A stretch of 47,669 nt of DNA, taken from positions 1 to 47,669 of the forward strand of contig JAISEK010000028.1 of NCBI GenBank assembly GCA_031264145.1, in the 5' to 3' direction. Positions 33,869 to 43,101 of the stretch are shown piece by piece. The position numbers and the translations under genes were made by a program. The notes under the pieces were generated by a model. That model did not search any database, was not told the origin of the DNA, and saw only the letters and a list, made by a program, of their open reading frames with translations. Position 1 is the stretch's first letter, and each line of letters starts with the position of its first letter. Source of the stretch: Deltaproteobacteria bacterium. Lineage in GTDB: Bacteria; Desulfobacterota; Desulfarculia; Adiutricales; Adiutricaceae.

Positions 33869-34900
33869 TTACATTTCCGACATTTCGATTGCCTTCCTCA
33901 CCGGTTCATGGCCCTGCCCATCGGCCAGGCGGAACAGCCTCTCGGCCTCGGCCTTGTCCTGCGGAACGCCGTCGCCCTCAAGACACATGCGGCCAAGGCA
34001 GCGCTGGGCCTTGGCATGGCCCTGGACGGCGGCCAGGCGGAACAGCCTCGCGGCCTCGGCCTTGTCCTGGGCAACGCCTTCGCCATCCAGATACATTCGG
34101 CCAAGCTCATACTGGCCCTCGGCCAGGTTCTGGCCGGCGGCAAGAAGGAACCACCTCGCGGCCTCGGCCATGTCCCGCGGAACGCCGTCGCCCTCAAGAC
34201 ACATGCGGCCAAGGTAGAGCTGGGCCGTGGCATGGCCCTGGGCGGCCGCCAGGCGGAACAGCCTCTCGCCCTCGGCCTTGTCCATCGGGACGCCCTCGCC
34301 CACCATGTGCAGGTGGGCTATGTTGACCTGGGCCTCGGCCAGGCCATTGTCGGCGGCCCGGCGGAACCATCCCGCGGCCTCGGCCTTGTCCATCGGGACG
34401 CCATCGCCCAGAAGATACAGGCAGGCAAGGTTATGCTGCGCCGCCGCGTGGCCGTTCTCGGCGGCCTTCCTGAAAAACCGCGAGGCCCTGGCCTTGTCCT
34501 GTGGCACCCCCAGGCCATCCATGTACATGCCCCCGACCTGGAACTGCGCGGCCGCGTGGCCAAGGAGGGCGGCTTGCCGGAACCACTTGAGTGCCTTGCC
34601 CAGGTCCAGGCCGAGGCCTTCCCCGGAAAAGTACATGGCGGCCAGGCGGAATTGGGCCTCGGGCATGCCCTGCCTGGCTGCCTTTAGCATCCATTTCGCG
34701 GCCATCCCGGTGTCCTTGGGGATCGGGCCTTCACCCGCCTCGAGCGCGTCGCCAAGGATGAACTGGGCGATGGCGTCGCCTTCCGCAGCTTGCTGGCGGA
34801 TCCTGCCCAATAATTCCTTCTGGACCGAGGCGGGTACCTCGCTGTTGAGGTATTCTTGTAAATTTTTATTTATATTGTCTTTAAATTTATTTTTAGTCAT
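33869..34900 (-). CDS. Sel1-like repeat protein
   Basis: A 343-residue protein. After a Lys/Asn-rich AT-coded start (about 25 residues) it consists of about eight Sel1 repeats of 36 residues with the pattern AAQxxLGxMYxxGxGVPxDxxxAxxWFRxAAxxGHA. Such alpha-helical solenoids act as scaffolds in signalling and stress pathways. No partner is evident here. No signal peptide is seen, so it is probably cytoplasmic. AGG lies seven bases before ATG 34900. The repeat DNA is GC-rich and internally near-repetitive, so copy number may vary. It is not in an obvious operon. Confidence 0.88.
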   Translation of the reverse strand: MTKNKFKDNINKNLQEYLNSEVPASVQKELLGRIRQQAAEGDAIAQFILGDALEAGEGPIPKDTGMAAKWMLKAARQGMPEAQFRLAAMYFSGEGLGLDLGKALKWFRQAALLGHAAAQFQVGGMYMDGLGVPQDKARASRFFRKAAENGHAAAQHNLACLYLLGDGVPMDKAEAAGWFRRAADNGLAEAQVNIAHLHMVGEGVPMDKAEGERLFRLAAAQGHATAQLYLGRMCLEGDGVPRDMAEAARWFLLAAGQNLAEGQYELGRMYLDGEGVAQDKAEAARLFRLAAVQGHAKAQRCLGRMCLEGDGVPQDKAEAERLFRLADGQGHEPVRKAIEMSEM

Positions 34901-35143
34901 ATATTAGCCTTATAAAATTAATTTAGAATATAATATCAAATATTAAAAAATTATAAATTTAAATCAATATAACTTTTTTCGTTATGGGGATATTGATGAA
35001 AATTGGGTTGCGTTAAGGCAAATGGGATGGAGAATCACGGGAGGGTACTGTGGGCCGAGGGCGAAACCCTCGGTCCGGCCCCGTGGCCGAGGGTCTTCCC
35101 GAACAGGCGCCCGGCGCCAGCTCGGGAAGACCGGCCCCATGGC

Positions 35144-36298
35144 TCAGGCCCCCGCTGGTTGGCTGGCCAGCGCGGCCACCTTTTCGAGTTCCCCGGGGAT
35201 GACGATGCTCTGGGGGCAATGGCCCACGCACTCCTCGCAGGAGACGCAGTTGGCGGCCGTCTCGCTCTCCTTGAGGGCCCTGTACTCGTTGTCGAAGACC
35301 AACCTCGCCACTTCTTGGTTTTCCAGGGACAAGGTGCTGTAGTGGTTGTAGATTGCCAGGTTGACCGGGATGTTGACCCCGGAGGGGCAGTCCATGCAGT
35401 ACCCGCAGCCGGTGCAGGGGATGGGGTTGGCCAGCCTGAAGCTGACGGCGGCCTTGCCGAGGACCTCGATCTCTTCCTGGTCCAGGGGCTTGAAATCATT
35501 GAACGTGGCCAGGTTGTCCTCAAGCTGGGGCGGCAGGGTCATGCCGCTCAGGACGGTCATGACCCCTGGGAGGGAGGCGGCATAGCGGAGGGCCCAGGAG
35601 GCCTGGCTGGCCGCCGGGTCGTGGGCCCTGAGGATACCGGCGGCCTCGGCCGGCAGCTGGGCCAGGGCACCGCCTCTGACCGGCTCCATGATGACCACGG
35701 GGACGCCATTGTCGGACAGCCTTTGGTAAAGCTGGCCGCTCTTGAGTGACTCCCAGTCTATGTAGTTGAGCTGGATCTGGGCGAAGTCCCACTGGAACCG
35801 CCCCAAGAGCATCTCCAGATGCTCGGGGCCGTCGTGCATGGAGAAGCCCAGGCGGGCAATCACCCCCTCCTCCTTCCTTTTCCTGAGGAAGTCGTACAGG
35901 CCGATCCTCTCGAGGATGCGGAAGTTGTCCTGGGTAAGGTTGTGGACCAGGTAAAAGTCGATGTGGTCGGTCCGGAGGAAGGACAGCTGCTGGTCCAGGA
36001 TCTCCTTGGCCCGATCCAGGCCGCCCAGGAGCCAGGTGGGCATCTTGGTGGCCAGGTTGTAGGAGTCCCTGGGATGGCGGGACAGGGCCTTTCCGGCGAA
36101 GGGCTCGCTGTGGCCGTCGTGATAGATGTAGGCGGTGTCGAAATAGTTTATGCCGGAGGCCAGGGCCAGGTCGACCATCTTCTCTGCTGTCTCGTGGTCA
36201 ATGGACCTGGGATCGCCATTCAGGGTCGGAAGGCGCATCAGGCCGAACCCCAAAAGCGAGATCTCCTTTCCTATGGAAGGGAAAAAACGTCTCTCCAT
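35144..36298 (-). CDS. aldo/keto reductase with C-terminal 4Fe-4S ferredoxin domain
   Basis: 384 residues. The N-terminal barrel has the reductase tetrad Asp54 (YFDTAY), Tyr59, Lys85 (ATKM) and His119 (LVHN). The last 100 residues contain two cysteine sets, CTGCGYCMDC and CVSCEECVGHC, that should bind iron-sulfur clusters. This architecture is common in anaerobes, where it may link NAD(P)H or ferredoxin to reduction of an unknown carbonyl. ATG 36298 is preceded by GGGAGAG. The gene is isolated. Confidence 0.92.
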   Translation of the reverse strand: MERRFFPSIGKEISLLGFGLMRLPTLNGDPRSIDHETAEKMVDLALASGINYFDTAYIYHDGHSEPFAGKALSRHPRDSYNLATKMPTWLLGGLDRAKEILDQQLSFLRTDHIDFYLVHNLTQDNFRILERIGLYDFLRKRKEEGVIARLGFSMHDGPEHLEMLLGRFQWDFAQIQLNYIDWESLKSGQLYQRLSDNGVPVVIMEPVRGGALAQLPAEAAGILRAHDPAASQASWALRYAASLPGVMTVLSGMTLPPQLEDNLATFNDFKPLDQEEIEVLGKAAVSFRLANPIPCTGCGYCMDCPSGVNIPVNLAIYNHYSTLSLENQEVARLVFDNEYRALKESETAANCVSCEECVGHCPQSIVIPGELEKVAALASQPAGA

Positions 36299-36462
36299 TT
36301 TCTCTCCCGCGCGGTCGTCCGCTTAGGTTTGGCCCAGAATCCCCATCCCCGGGGCTGTGGAGGTCTGGGCGTTGGTTAGGGTGCCGTTCGGTCGGCCTCT
36401 CGCGGGGCGGTCCAGGAAAGGCCGCGGCGAGGGAGGGGCCGGCGGCCAGCCTGCGCTGGATG

Positions 36463-36807
36463 CTACTCGTCCCGGTCCGGCTGCCTCAGGCGTGTCCCGT
36501 AGGTCAGCGAGAGATGGATCTCGCTGGCCGACAGGTCTCTGGGGAACAGGCAGCCGCTTATGTGGGCGTTTTTGATGCTCGCGCCGTCAAGGTTGGCCCC
36601 GGAGAGGTCCAATCCGGACAGGTTGGCCCCCCGCATGTAGCAGCCGGAAAGGTCTGCTGTGGACAGGTTGAAGGCCCGCAGGTCCAGATCGCTCAGGTTC
36701 TTGCCCGCCGTGTCGGGGTGGGTGCCGGAAGCTACGAGCTTGTTGAATTGCTGGGCGTTCTCCTCCAGCATTATTTCCGGTTTAAGGGTTCTCTTGATTT
36801 CAGCCAT
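36463..36807 (-). CDS. small pentapeptide-repeat protein
   Basis: A 114-residue protein from ATG 36807, with GGAGG ten bases upstream; a TTG at 36816 is less likely. The middle (about residues 42-90) holds roughly eight A(D/N)LxG-type pentapeptides (LSDLDLRAFNLSTADLSG, NLSGLDLSGANLDGASIKN) that would form one short right-handed beta-helix. The N-terminus is helical and the C-terminus hydrophilic. The role is unknown. It is oriented like the reductase, 164 bases upstream of it. Confidence 0.82.
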   Translation of the reverse strand: MAEIKRTLKPEIMLEENAQQFNKLVASGTHPDTAGKNLSDLDLRAFNLSTADLSGCYMRGANLSGLDLSGANLDGASIKNAHISGCLFPRDLSASEIHLSLTYGTRLRQPDRDE

Positions 36808-37562
36808 CGTCTTCAAACCTCCCTGAGGGCCGCTGGGGCGTGATGGTCGTCAGGCGCTTGGGGCCGGGCGAGTGCGTCTTGAACTGGCTGAGGGCGGCCT
36901 GGCCAACATGGCTGATGGCGGTCCGCTGGCCTGGTTCGGGACAATTATAGTTCATCGGTTGGGCCATGTCTAATATTGTTTGAAAAAATTGACGTTATTG
37001 GCTCAAAACCGGGGCCTGCCTGCCCACTGGAGGAAATTAACATCGACTGAAAAGGACAGGATATAACCCAAAAGTAATGCTTGGTGACTGTTACCAGGAT
37101 CATTGACATTGTAAGTGTATCTGTTATTCTGTCCATTGGCGTGGACAAGGCTATAAACACCTAGGACAGGGTGCCGTTCGACGGTGGCCCATGCATCGTC
37201 TCTCTTGTCAGTGTCTTTCCGGCGGTTGGCCGCAGCGGCCATAGACGCGCGTAGGCGGGTCTCTTGTCAATCGCGGCCTTATTCGCTAAAATGGGGCAAA
37301 GCCAAGCCCCGTGCCGCATGCCATAGCCCCAGCCCCGGTAACGAAATCCAGGTGCCCGAGATCCTTGGTCGGGACCTAAAGGCAATTTTTTTCCCAAAGA
37401 TTTGCCGCCGCATGGCTTTGCGACACCCTGACTTTTCGCGCCGGCCATCGTCGCTTTGGCGACCATCCTTAGGTTATCCCGGGCCACGGCCCATATTTTT
37501 TCCGGGTCGTTGCCGAGGGGCCGTCGCCCCCGGCCCAGGACCCTGGTGACGGAAAGACTGCC
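36808..37562. other. long gap before cobU, no confident gene or riboswitch
   Basis: 755 bases. I looked for a cobalamin riboswitch ahead of cobU and found no recognisable B12 box. A minus-strand frame (37003-37242) has a plausible composition but no ribosome site and no known family, so it may be a vestige. Promoter elements for cobU are not evident. Confidence 0.4.
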
Positions 37563-38087
37563 ATGGGCGAAATAGTGTTGTATCTGGGAGGTGCCAAGAG
37601 CGGCAAGACCAAGGCCGCCCTGGCCCACGCCGAGGGTTTTCCCCCGCCCCGTTTCTATCTGGCCACGGCCCAGTCCCTGGACGGCGAGATGGCCTCCAGG
37701 ATCCGCTGCCACCAGGCCGAACGCGGCAAGGACTGGCGGACCATCGAGGAACCGCTGGATCCAGCCGGGGCCATGGCCAGGGCCATGCCCGAGGCCCCGG
37801 TCCTGGTGGACTGCCTGACCCTGTGGCTGTCCAACTTGCTGGCCATCGGCCAGGGCGAGGACCGGACCGGGCCCATCGTCGCCAGGGTGGAGGCCCTGGT
37901 CCAGGCGGCCATGGCCCGGCCGGGCCCGGTCATCATAGTCTCCAACGAGGTCGGCGGGGGCCTGGTGCCCATGGAGGCCCTTGGCCGCCTGTTCAGGGAT
38001 CTCTCGGGCCTGGCCCACCAGCTGATCGCCAGGGAGGCGGGCCAGGTCTTCCTGGTCACCGCCGGCCTGGCCCAGAGGCTGAAGTAG
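37563..38087 (+). CDS. cobU: adenosylcobinamide kinase/guanylyltransferase
   Basis: 174 residues, the normal size of CobU/CobP. It has the P-loop GGAKSGKT (residues 9-16), YLATAQSLDGEMASRI, the histidine region RCHQAERGKDWRTIEEP (the His is the GMP acceptor in the family), LVDCLTLWLSNLL, and VSNEVGGGLVP. It phosphorylates adenosylcobinamide and transfers GMP to it in the nucleotide-loop part of B12 synthesis. ATG 37563 follows GGAAAG. Next on the same strand is hemW, so tetrapyrrole-related genes are adjacent. Confidence 0.95.
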   Translation: MGEIVLYLGGAKSGKTKAALAHAEGFPPPRFYLATAQSLDGEMASRIRCHQAERGKDWRTIEEPLDPAGAMARAMPEAPVLVDCLTLWLSNLLAIGQGEDRTGPIVARVEALVQAAMARPGPVIIVSNEVGGGLVPMEALGRLFRDLSGLAHQLIAREAGQVFLVTAGLAQRLK

Positions 38088-38136
38088 GCCCCCTCTGGCC
38101 ACCGTCTCCGGCCCCAAACCATGGCAGGGATCCGAC

Positions 38137-39231
38137 ATGCTCCCAGGACTGTACGTTCACGTCCCTTTTTGCGCCCGCAAGTGCCCCTACTGCGATTTCT
38201 ACTCGATCTCGGCCCTGGACCTGATCCCGGCCTGGCTCGGGGCCCTGGAGCGGGAGGTGGGCCTTCTGGCCCCCTCCTTCCCCGGCCCCTTCGAGACGCT
38301 GTTCCTCGGGGGGGGGAGCCCCAGCCTGTTGACCGCCGACGATCTCGGGACCCTCTTCGAGATCCTGGGGAGGCTCCCCCTGGCCCCCGGCGCGGAGGCC
38401 ACCATCGAGGCCAACCCCGAGGACGTGACGGAGGGGAAGGCCAGGTCCTGGAAAGGCGTCGGCCTTAGCCGGGTCTCCCTGGGGGTCCAGTCGTTCAATG
38501 CCCGCTGGCTCAACGACAGCCTGTCCCGCAACCATACGCCGGCCGACAACCGGGAGGCCATCGCCGCCGTGGCCGCCGCGGGCCTGGAACTGAGCCTCGA
38601 TCTCATCTTCGCCCATGCCGGCCAGACCCCCCAGGAATGGGCCGCCGATCTCGACCAGGCCGCCGCCTCCTGGGCCAGCCACGTCTCGGCCTACGTCCTG
38701 AGCCCCGCCCCCGGCACCCCGCTGGGGAGGGCCCTGGCCGCCGGCCTGGCGCCCAGGCTGCCGGGCGAGGAGGCGACCTCGGAGCTGTTCCTCCTGACGG
38801 GGGAGGCCCTGGCCATGAGGGGCTTCGAGCGCTACGAGGTCTCCAATTTCGCCAGGGGCGGGGCCGTCTGCCGCCACAACCTGAAATACTGGCGCCGGGA
38901 GCCCTATCTGGGCCTGGGCCCCTCGGCCCATTCCTTCGACGGCCGAAGGCGCTGGGCCAACCAGGCCTCGGTCAGGCGCTGGGCCGCGGCCCTGGGCGCC
39001 GGCCGCCGGCCCCTGGAGTTCATGGAGGAGCTGTCGCCAGGGCAGATCCGCCTCGAGGAGATCATGCTGGGCCTGCGGCTGTCCGAGGGCCTGGCCGCCG
39101 GCCTGGTCCAACCCTCGGGGGCCTTGGACGACTTGATCGCCAACGGCCTTCTGGTAAGCGACGGCCCTAGGCTCAGGCCCACGCCCAGGGGCCTCCTGGC
39201 CGCCGACGCCATGGCCAGGCTGCTGGCCTGA
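38137..39231 (+). CDS. hemW: HemW-like radical SAM protein (heme chaperone, formerly coproporphyrinogen oxidase-like)
   Basis: 364 residues. The radical SAM cluster motif is CARKCPYC (Cys12, Cys16, Cys19), so it has the CxxxCxxC pattern. FLGGGSPSLL, EANPED, and GVQSFN follow, then the HemW-specific CRHNLKYW and GLGPSAHSF. HemW inserts or carries heme and is often misannotated as anaerobic coproporphyrinogen oxidase HemN. The CRHNxxYW motif supports HemW. It lies 49 bases after cobU, so they are probably co-transcribed. Confidence 0.92.
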   Translation: MLPGLYVHVPFCARKCPYCDFYSISALDLIPAWLGALEREVGLLAPSFPGPFETLFLGGGSPSLLTADDLGTLFEILGRLPLAPGAEATIEANPEDVTEGKARSWKGVGLSRVSLGVQSFNARWLNDSLSRNHTPADNREAIAAVAAAGLELSLDLIFAHAGQTPQEWAADLDQAAASWASHVSAYVLSPAPGTPLGRALAAGLAPRLPGEEATSELFLLTGEALAMRGFERYEVSNFARGGAVCRHNLKYWRREPYLGLGPSAHSFDGRRRWANQASVRRWAAALGAGRRPLEFMEELSPGQIRLEEIMLGLRLSEGLAAGLVQPSGALDDLIANGLLVSDGPRLRPTPRGLLAADAMARLLA

Positions 39232-39401
39232 GCATTCCGGGGACGCGTCCCTCCTGGCTTTGGCCCCTTGTTCCCGGCCTTGGCCCGGATAGGCGTGTCC
39301 GTGTTGATTTAATCATGATGTACTGCTTCGGACTTTATTTTAAAGTCAATGCGTGACATTGTTTTTAAAATGAGGTCTTGAAACCAAAAGGGAGGCTTGG
39401 T

Positions 39402-40511
39402 TTGGCCAAATCAGAAGTTTTTTTTACCGACATGCGCTGCGGGCTTGGCGATAGCCTGCTCAACAAGCTGGGCCGGGTCCTGGACAAGGCCCGCCTTGGC
39501 TCCCTGGGCCTGGACAGGAAGTTCGTGGCCATCAAGATCCATTTCGGCGAGCCGGGCAACCTGGCCTTCCTGCGGCCCAACTTCGCCAAGGCCGTGGCCG
39601 ACAGGATCAGGGGCCTGGGAGGGCTGCCGTTTCTGACCGACTGCGGGACCCTGTACGTGGGCCGCCGGACCCATGCCCTGGCCCATCTCGAGGCTGCCCA
39701 GGAAAACGGCTTCTGGCCGGCCTCGGCCGGCTGCCAGGTCATCATCGGCGACGGGCTCAAGGGCACCGACGACGTGGAGGTGCCCATAGAGGGCGGCCTC
39801 ATCCTCAAGACCGCCCTCATAGGCCGGGCCATAATGGACGCCGACGCCGTGGTCTCGCTGAACCACTTCAAGGGCCACGAGCTGACCGGCTTCGGCGGGG
39901 CCATCAAGAACCTGGGCATGGGCAGCGGCAGCCGGGCCGGCAAGATGGCCATGCACAACGACGGCAAGCCCAAGGTTGACCCCTCGCTCTGCGTCGGTTG
40001 CCGCGTCTGCGCCAAATTCTGCGCCCAGAAGGCCATCTCGTTCCAGAAGAGGAAGGCCTCAATCGACCAGGGGCTCTGCGCCGGCTGCGGCCGTTGCCTG
40101 GGGACATGCAACAACAACGCCATCGTCATCGACTGGGACAGCGCCAACGACGGCCTGAACCGCAAGATGGCCGAGTACGCCAAGGCCGTGGTGCAGGGCC
40201 GGCCCTGTTTCCACGTGAACGTGGTCAACCAGGTCTCCCCCTTCTGCGACTGCCACTCGGAGAACGACGCCGCCGTGGTCCCGGACCTGGGCATCTTCGC
40301 CGGCCCCGACCCCGTGGCCGTCGACGCGGCCTCCATCGAGGCCGTCAACCGGGCCGTGGCCCTGGCGGGCTCCATCGTCGATGAGCGGCCGGGCGGCGGG
40401 GGGGACCTCTTCAAAAGGATCCACCCCGGCACCGACTGGCGATCCCAGCTCGAGCATGCCGAAAAGATCGGCCTGGGCCGGCGGGATTACAGGCTGGTCA
40501 CGGTAAGGTAG
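39402..40511 (+). CDS. DUF362 protein with two 4Fe-4S ferredoxin clusters
   Basis: About 369 residues. I choose the TTG start at 39402 (MAKSEVFFTDMR) because GGGAGG is six bases upstream and the sequence matches usual DUF362 starts; the upstream TTG 39378 has no such site. DUF362 signatures include FVAIKIHFGEPGNLAFLRP and VVSLNHFKGHELTGFGGAIKNLGMG. Two 4Fe-4S sets follow (CVGCRVCAKFC and CAGCGRCLGTC), then CDCHSENDA and DPVAVDAAS. The function is unknown; such proteins are frequent in strict anaerobes and probably handle electrons. It is convergent with a DUF554 gene 27 bases away. Confidence 0.9.
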   Translation: MAKSEVFFTDMRCGLGDSLLNKLGRVLDKARLGSLGLDRKFVAIKIHFGEPGNLAFLRPNFAKAVADRIRGLGGLPFLTDCGTLYVGRRTHALAHLEAAQENGFWPASAGCQVIIGDGLKGTDDVEVPIEGGLILKTALIGRAIMDADAVVSLNHFKGHELTGFGGAIKNLGMGSGSRAGKMAMHNDGKPKVDPSLCVGCRVCAKFCAQKAISFQKRKASIDQGLCAGCGRCLGTCNNNAIVIDWDSANDGLNRKMAEYAKAVVQGRPCFHVNVVNQVSPFCDCHSENDAAVVPDLGIFAGPDPVAVDAASIEAVNRAVALAGSIVDERPGGGGDLFKRIHPGTDWRSQLEHAEKIGLGRRDYRLVTVR

Positions 40512-40538
40512 GGGAGATTCGGGCCAGCTGGCGGGCGG

Positions 40539-41228
40539 CTAGCCGAGGATGGCGGGCAGGACCAGGGCCAGGGCCAGGGCCGGCAGGACGCTGGAGATGG
40601 GGACGGGCGGCCTCAGGCCCAGCATGTTGACGCCAATCCCCATGACCATGATCCCGCCAGTGGCCGACAGGCAGGCCTCGATGGGCCCCGTCAGGAACGG
40701 CTGCAGGGCACCGGCGGCCATGGTCACGAGGCCCTGGTAGACGAGGAGGGGCACGGAGCTCAGGATGACCCCGGCCCCAAGGCGGGAGGCCAGCACGGCC
40801 ACGGCGAAGAAGTCGATCAGGGTCTTGGTGTAGACCGTGGTCCGGCCCTGTCCCAGGCCCTCCTCCAGCGAGCCCACGATGGCCATTGCCCCGACGCAGA
40901 CCATGATGGAGCTGGAGATCAGGCCGTCGGTGAAGTGGGGGTTCTTCGAGCCCAGGGCCCTCTTGAGCCGGTCGCCCAGCCCCTCCAGCCTCTGCCCCAG
41001 ACGCAGGGCCTCGCCCAGGCCCCCGCCCAGAATGGCGCACATCATGGCCAGAATGAGGTTGGGGCTCTTCCCTATCATGCCCAGGCTGATGGGCACCAGG
41101 AACAGGCCGAAGAGCTGGAAGACGACCCGGCGCACCCGCTCGGGGATCAGCCCGCCCAGACACAACCCCATCGTCCCGCCCGCCACTATGGCCCCGGCGT
41201 TGACCAGGGAACCCCAGGGAATGACCAC
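40539..41228 (-). CDS. DUF554 family membrane protein (YdfK-like)
   Basis: About 229 residues from GTG 41228, with AAGGAG nine bases upstream; the upstream frame to 41333 is unsupported. It is almost all hydrophobic, with some seven helices and conserved Gly-rich turns (GAIVAGGTMGLCLGG, IGKSPNLILAMMCAILGG). DUF554 members are of unknown function, possibly small-molecule transporters. It is convergent with the DUF362 gene. Confidence 0.85.
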   Translation of the reverse strand: MVIPWGSLVNAGAIVAGGTMGLCLGGLIPERVRRVVFQLFGLFLVPISLGMIGKSPNLILAMMCAILGGGLGEALRLGQRLEGLGDRLKRALGSKNPHFTDGLISSSIMVCVGAMAIVGSLEEGLGQGRTTVYTKTLIDFFAVAVLASRLGAGVILSSVPLLVYQGLVTMAAGALQPFLTGPIEACLSATGGIMVMGIGVNMLGLRPPVPISSVLPALALALVLPAILG

Positions 41229-41711
41229 TTTGCATGGCTCCTTTAGTTTGTTGGCTGGCGTCCCAGCCGGTGGAGAGGTGATTTTACGCCGTTGGGAGCA
41301 GATTTTCAACGGAAAGTGGACCAGCGCCCTCACCGGGGAGGGCCGGATCCCCCAGGATCGCGCCCCAGGCCAGTTGTAATTAGTGATTATGAGGACTACC
41401 CATTAGCCTAGTTCGAGAAACTATGATATTATGATGGTACAAATAGACAATCATAGTGTCATAATAGGCAAGTTCATCAAATAAATGTTGATATTCTTTA
41501 ATATTACTAAAATAATTAAATATCATATATATTTTATTGTTTATATCTTCTGATAAGCGTGTTTAGCATCATTCTATTTTAAACATTTTGATATAGTCCA
41601 TAATAGAACAGCAAAATATTAAGTTAGATCATTGTATCTGGTAAGGTGTCAGGCGTCAAATTTTATTAATAGAGCTATATATTCCCTTAATTTCCCAAGT
41701 GGAAATGAGAA
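41229..41711. other. AT-rich region upstream of decayed genes
   Basis: Low-GC DNA starting at about 41380 with no recognised gene. It forms one block with the pseudogene that follows, suggesting a transferred AT-rich island that has decayed. Confidence 0.4.
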
Positions 41712-42379
41712 ATGACTTTTAAAATTATCATAACAACTTTGAATATATGGATGGCAATTTTGATTTGCCATCGAGACTTTAGTCGCTATCATGAAAAGGC
41801 ATTTAATTATAATAAATACTAGACTGATTTAATTAAACCGGCTGAAGTCAATGAACCGTTTACAATTTGGTATTTAGGAGAAATAAGTTTTAAAGTGCCT
41901 AATTATATGTTTCTTACTGCGCCTATATCAATTCTTATTTTCCCAGAACAGCTAACAAATGATATTTCCATTGATTTTACAGAACGATTTGTTGATAAAT
42001 CAGCAGATAGTAAAAAAAATTGGCACATAATAGCCCACTCCCTAGAAAAGGAAGAGGATCAATTAGCTGGGAAATTACAAAAAGGTCTAATCAAGATATA
42101 AGCCAGATTATTGGCTCAGCTGCCGATATGAGCATGTTTTACGGCTATGACAGACATAAAAAAATGGTCTTCGGGTTGGATATAATAATCAAATCTGAGC
42201 ATGGGTTTCTTGGACTTGCGTTTACAGAAGTGTTACCAGAAACCGTATCTTTTGATGATCCTGAAGAATATCTTCTTGAAAAGAAAGATTATTATCTTGA
42301 TTGGGCCTCCGTATTCTTGTCAGCTTATACTTGGACCGGGTATAATCAGCAACCTGAACCAACTCAATTTGCCACGTAA
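41712..42379 (+). pseudogene. decayed AT-rich gene with in-frame stop and frameshift
   Basis: From ATG 41712 a coherent frame encodes an N-terminal hydrophobic segment (IIITTLNIWMAILICH), then meets TAG at 41820-41822. The same frame continues with EPFTIWYLGEISFKVPNYM and onward to TAA/TGA near 42101. After a frameshift the text resumes as IIGSAADMSMFYGYDRHKK and continues to 42379. Two lesions and AT-rich codons mark it as a pseudogene. It was probably an anchored or exported protein of about 220 residues. The layout faintly resembles type VI secretion immunity proteins (Tli4-like), which is only a guess. Confidence 0.55.
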
Positions 42380-43101
42380 TTTGGCTATTTATGCTTAATG
42401 ATATTATATTATCTTCTGATATTGAAATTTCAGCAATTTTTTGTTTTTAGATAGCGCAAATATTAATCATAGTTCGTATATTGGTTTTTTAGCAAATATT
42501 GCTACTAAATATACCAACAAAAAATGTTAAAACACCATTTTAAGAAGCTATTTTTTTCTTTATCCTGATATCGATGGAGTTTCAATATGGAAAGACTACA
42601 TAAAATATTTAGATTCAGCAATAACATGACTTATATGTATTTATATGGATATAATTGGAGTAATTAAACATAATGATGACTCCAAATCATATATTATGGG
42701 CTTGTCGCAAAAGATCTGGGAGTCAATTATCACTGTCAACAATAAATAGCCATGGACACTCGGGCCAATGTCAACAACTTAAGGTGCCCCGCTCTCAGAT
42801 ATGAAAAAAATGGTGTTCGTTCCTGGTGCCTGTTTACGGGGCAGCAAGACGTTTGATCACTCGTCATGCGTGCTGAGACTGCCTCAAGTCGTTGGCATTG
42901 AGTTGAGCTTTGTAGGTCATAAAATGTCCCAGGCCCACGGGTCGGGAATTCAGGATTTGGAATTTCCGCATTCGCCGCCCAGGTTGACAGCCCGCCTGGC
43001 GATGATTAGAATTTAGACGGGCCCGCAAGGTGCCCAAAATCGTTATCCCGGTCACCGAAAGGGATGCGCTTTGGCCATCCCCTTCCCGCCCAGGAGGCCA
43101 C
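42380..43101. other. AT-rich remnants, including a short coding-like fragment
   Basis: No intact gene. Bases 42549-42629 read as YFFLYPDIDGVSIWKDYIK followed by a stop, which looks like a leftover of a protein-coding gene. The GC-rich DNA near 42780-43101 precedes asnS. Confidence 0.4.

Noticed and set aside
37260-37562. Cobalamin riboswitch ahead of cobU
   Set aside because: No recognisable B12 box or supporting stems were found by eye.
37161-38138. 325-codon minus-strand ORF over cobU and its upstream region
   Set aside because: It is the shadow of cobU plus GC-rich intergenic DNA; cobU has strong family motifs on the plus strand.
38056-39111. 351-codon minus-strand ORF across hemW
   Set aside because: Gly/Gln-rich antisense translation of hemW; not a gene.
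42801-43016. 71-codon plus-strand ORF before asnS
   Set aside because: Lacks a ribosome site and any known pattern; it lies in a decayed region.
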